From positions 1-15,436 of the forward strand of contig CAJULP010000062.1 of NCBI GenBank assembly GCA_910587295.1: 15,436 bases of DNA, given 5' to 3'. Made by a program: the position numbers and the translations under genes. Each line of letters starts with the position of its first letter. The stretch's first letter is position 1. The notes beneath the pieces are model-generated. The model was not told the origin of the DNA. It did no database searches and was given only the letters and a program-made list of their open reading frames with translations. Source of the DNA: an uncultured Lachnospiraceae bacterium (GTDB lineage Bacteria > Bacillota > Clostridia > Lachnospirales > Lachnospiraceae). Below are positions 14,573-15,436 of this stretch, in pieces.

Positions 14573-14593
14573 AAGTTTCATCGGAGTTTGTAT
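14545..14593 (-). terminator. Terminator of the XRE gene, possibly bidirectional
   Basis: AACTCCGATGAAA (14552-14564) is perfectly complementary to TTTCATCGGAGTT (14576-14588), a 13-bp stem with an 11-nt loop. On the minus strand it is followed by TTTTTTAT (14543-14550), as a terminator for the leftward gene. On the plus strand TTGTATTTTT follows, so it may also work in that direction. Confidence 0.85.
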
Positions 14594-14595
14594 TT

Positions 14596-15078
14596 TTACC
14601 AACCTTTTATTTGCTTTACTTGTTCTGCCCGCTCTTTGTCTTTGTGATACTGTAATTTGAACTGTATCGTTTCCGCTACTTCCTTTCTTGCTTCATCGTC
14701 TAACTGATAAAATGAAGTCAACAGGTTATCCACATCGGGCATACTATTTTTTCCAAACAGATACATAAGCGGATATAGTGAATTTTTTAAATATACCTTT
14801 ACCCGGTTTCCGTCAAGAGCCCCATTCAGTCCATCGGGGAGCGTGGGATATATTTCTTCTTCAGTAATAGTGCCGGAGAACGGACTGGCGGCGCATATCT
14901 CATTCACATCAATTTCTAATTCATTTGCCAACCGTAAAGCAAAGTCAAATCGGATATTGGAATCCTTTTGAATAATAGAATATAGTGTTGTAGCACTAAT
15001 TCCCGTAGCCTTTGCAATCTGACGGACATTTGTATTCTTACTATCAAGTATTTCTTTCAGCTTCTTTCCATCACCCAT
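14596..15078 (-). CDS. XRE-family helix-turn-helix repressor
   Basis: The 160-residue protein starts with a Cro/C1-type DNA-binding domain (about residues 5-62): NVRQIAKATGISATTLYSII is the helix-turn-helix, followed by the two further helices ending ELEIDVNEIC. The rest (about 63-160) is a short helical domain with LLTSFYQLDDEARKEV and a charged C-terminal helix. No S24 or ImmA-type protease motif is seen, so self-cleavage is not indicated. ATG 15078 follows AGGAGGT with a short 4-nt gap. The gene points toward tuf, is AT-richer than the core genes, and is divergent from a small HTH gene across a spacer full of TACGAA motifs. By analogy with phage and integrative-element switches it is probably an autoregulating repressor of the rightward operon. 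The exact family is not recognised. Confidence 0.85.
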   Translation of the reverse strand: MGDGKKLKEILDSKNTNVRQIAKATGISATTLYSIIQKDSNIRFDFALRLANELEIDVNEICAASPFSGTITEEEIYPTLPDGLNGALDGNRVKVYLKNSLYPLMYLFGKNSMPDVDNLLTSFYQLDDEARKEVAETIQFKLQYHKDKERAEQVKQIKGW

Positions 15079-15132
15079 AGTGACCTCCTATTTTCATATG
15101 TTGAATAATTACGAAAAACATAAATCTTATTA

Positions 15133-15141
15133 ATTATCATA
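15133..15141 (-). promoter_or_regulatory. Possible -10 of the XRE promoter (minus strand)
   Basis: The minus strand reads TATGATAAT here, about 55 nt before the XRE start, with operator-like sites on both sides (15110-15121 and 15149-15160). No good -35 is seen at 17 bp, so the call is tentative. Confidence 0.35.
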
Positions 15142-15219
15142 CCACATATACGAAAAGCATAAAAGAGAAAAATAGAAAAAATGTAAATACGAAGTTCGTA
15201 AAAATTTTTTTACGAAGTA

Positions 15220-15248
15220 TTGACATCATATGTATAAGGTGATAATAT
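15220..15248 (+). promoter_or_regulatory. Rightward promoter of the small HTH gene
   Basis: A consensus TTGACA (15220-15225) is followed after 17 bp by TAATAT (15243-15248) with an extended TG at 15240-15241. A TACGAA half-site abuts the -35 and a full operator palindrome covers the start region near 15255, so strong repression by the XRE protein is expected. Confidence 0.78.
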
Positions 15249-15324
15249 GAATATACGAAATTCGTACACATATGAAATACAAATATTGTAATGGATTTCT
15301 AAAAGGGGAAAGGAGGACAAACGT

Positions 15325-15436
15325 GTGGCAAACTACCGTTATATGATGAGTGCGGAAGATATAGCCAAAGAGTTAAATTGTTCAAAATCTCATGCCTACA
15401 AGATTGTAAAAGAACTGAACAGGGAACTTGCAGGAC
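15325..15436 (+). CDS. Small helix-turn-helix protein, excisionase-like (3' end cut by window)
   Basis: The visible 37 residues begin MANYRYMMSAEDIAKELNC and continue SKSHAYKIVKELNRELAG, a helix-turn-helix of the kind I associate with small excisionase-like or MerR-type DNA-binding proteins at the front of integrative elements and prophages. The GTG at 15325 is chosen because AAAGGAGG lies about 7 nt upstream. The overlapping GTG at 15323 runs into a stop after seven codons, and the internal ATGs lie too far from the ribosome-binding site. It is the first gene after the operator-controlled promoter, divergent from the XRE gene. Assignment as excisionase rests on a short fragment and on context. 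Confidence 0.7.
   Translation, partial: MANYRYMMSAEDIAKELNCSKSHAYKIVKELNRELAG

Larger units (their letters stand above)
15110..15266. promoter_or_regulatory. Operator array of TACGAA sites in the divergent control region
   Basis: Two perfect-arm 13-bp palindromes of the form TACGAAnTTCGTA occur at 15188-15200 and 15254-15266. Further half-sites lie at 15211-15216 and, in the direct repeats TACGAAAAACAT and TACGAAAAGCAT, at 15110-15121 and 15149-15160. TTCGTAAAAA (15195-15204) and TTTTTACGAA (15207-15216) make a wider inverted repeat. The 15254-15266 site covers the predicted start of the rightward promoter, and the single sites flank the likely leftward promoter. This is the layout expected for binding by the adjacent XRE protein; binding itself is inference. 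Confidence 0.75.

Noticed and set aside
15323..15346. GTG at 15323 as start of the small HTH gene
   Set aside because: That frame reaches a TGA after seven codons; the GTG two bases later opens the HTH frame.

Overview
This window is a stretch of chromosome from a low-to-moderate GC Gram-positive anaerobe. It most likely comes from the class Clostridia, family Lachnospiraceae or a close relative. The basis is gene order, strong AAGGAGG ribosome-binding sites, GTG and TTG starts, the long Firmicutes-type S12, acidic C-terminal tails on RpoB and RpoC, and the absence of the rplGB/ybxF gene that Bacillus carries between rpoC and rpsL. Genus and species cannot be settled from the sequence alone.

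Layout. Bases 1-360 hold no credible gene but are densely palindromic: two inverted copies of a hairpin module (11-96 and 271-353) flank a branched set of nested stems. A sigma-A-type promoter (399-427) then drives a leader with the ribosomal protein L10 leader pattern and an attenuator-like hairpin. After it come rplJ (GTG start) and rplL, closed by a terminator near 1648-1686. A second promoter (1791-1819) precedes rpoB and rpoC, which are complete and end at a strong terminator (9524-9557). A third promoter (9600-9628) drives rpsL, rpsG and fusA (TTG start). Just after the fusA stop lies a 53-bp tandem array that copies the fusA 3' end, then a fourth promoter (13162-13190) and tuf, with its own terminator (14464-14494).

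All eight core genes make parts of the gene-expression machinery: the ribosomal stalk (L10, L7/L12), the RNA polymerase beta and beta' subunits, small-subunit proteins S12 and S7, and elongation factors G and Tu. The start of each transcription unit and the space between units carry the visible regulatory DNA.

The right edge (about 14520 onward) changes character. It is AT-richer and holds a minus-strand XRE-family repressor gene and a divergent promoter region filled with TACGAA operator half-sites. A small HTH gene on the plus strand, resembling the excisionase-like proteins of integrative elements, is cut by the window end. This looks like the control module of a mobile element placed directly downstream of tuf, with candidate recombinase-type direct repeats (AAACGGTGCC) at the junction.

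The two most unusual things are the palindromic element at 1-356, whose outer stems differ between the two copies yet stay perfectly paired within each copy, and the 53-bp fusA-derived tandem repeat between fusA and tuf.
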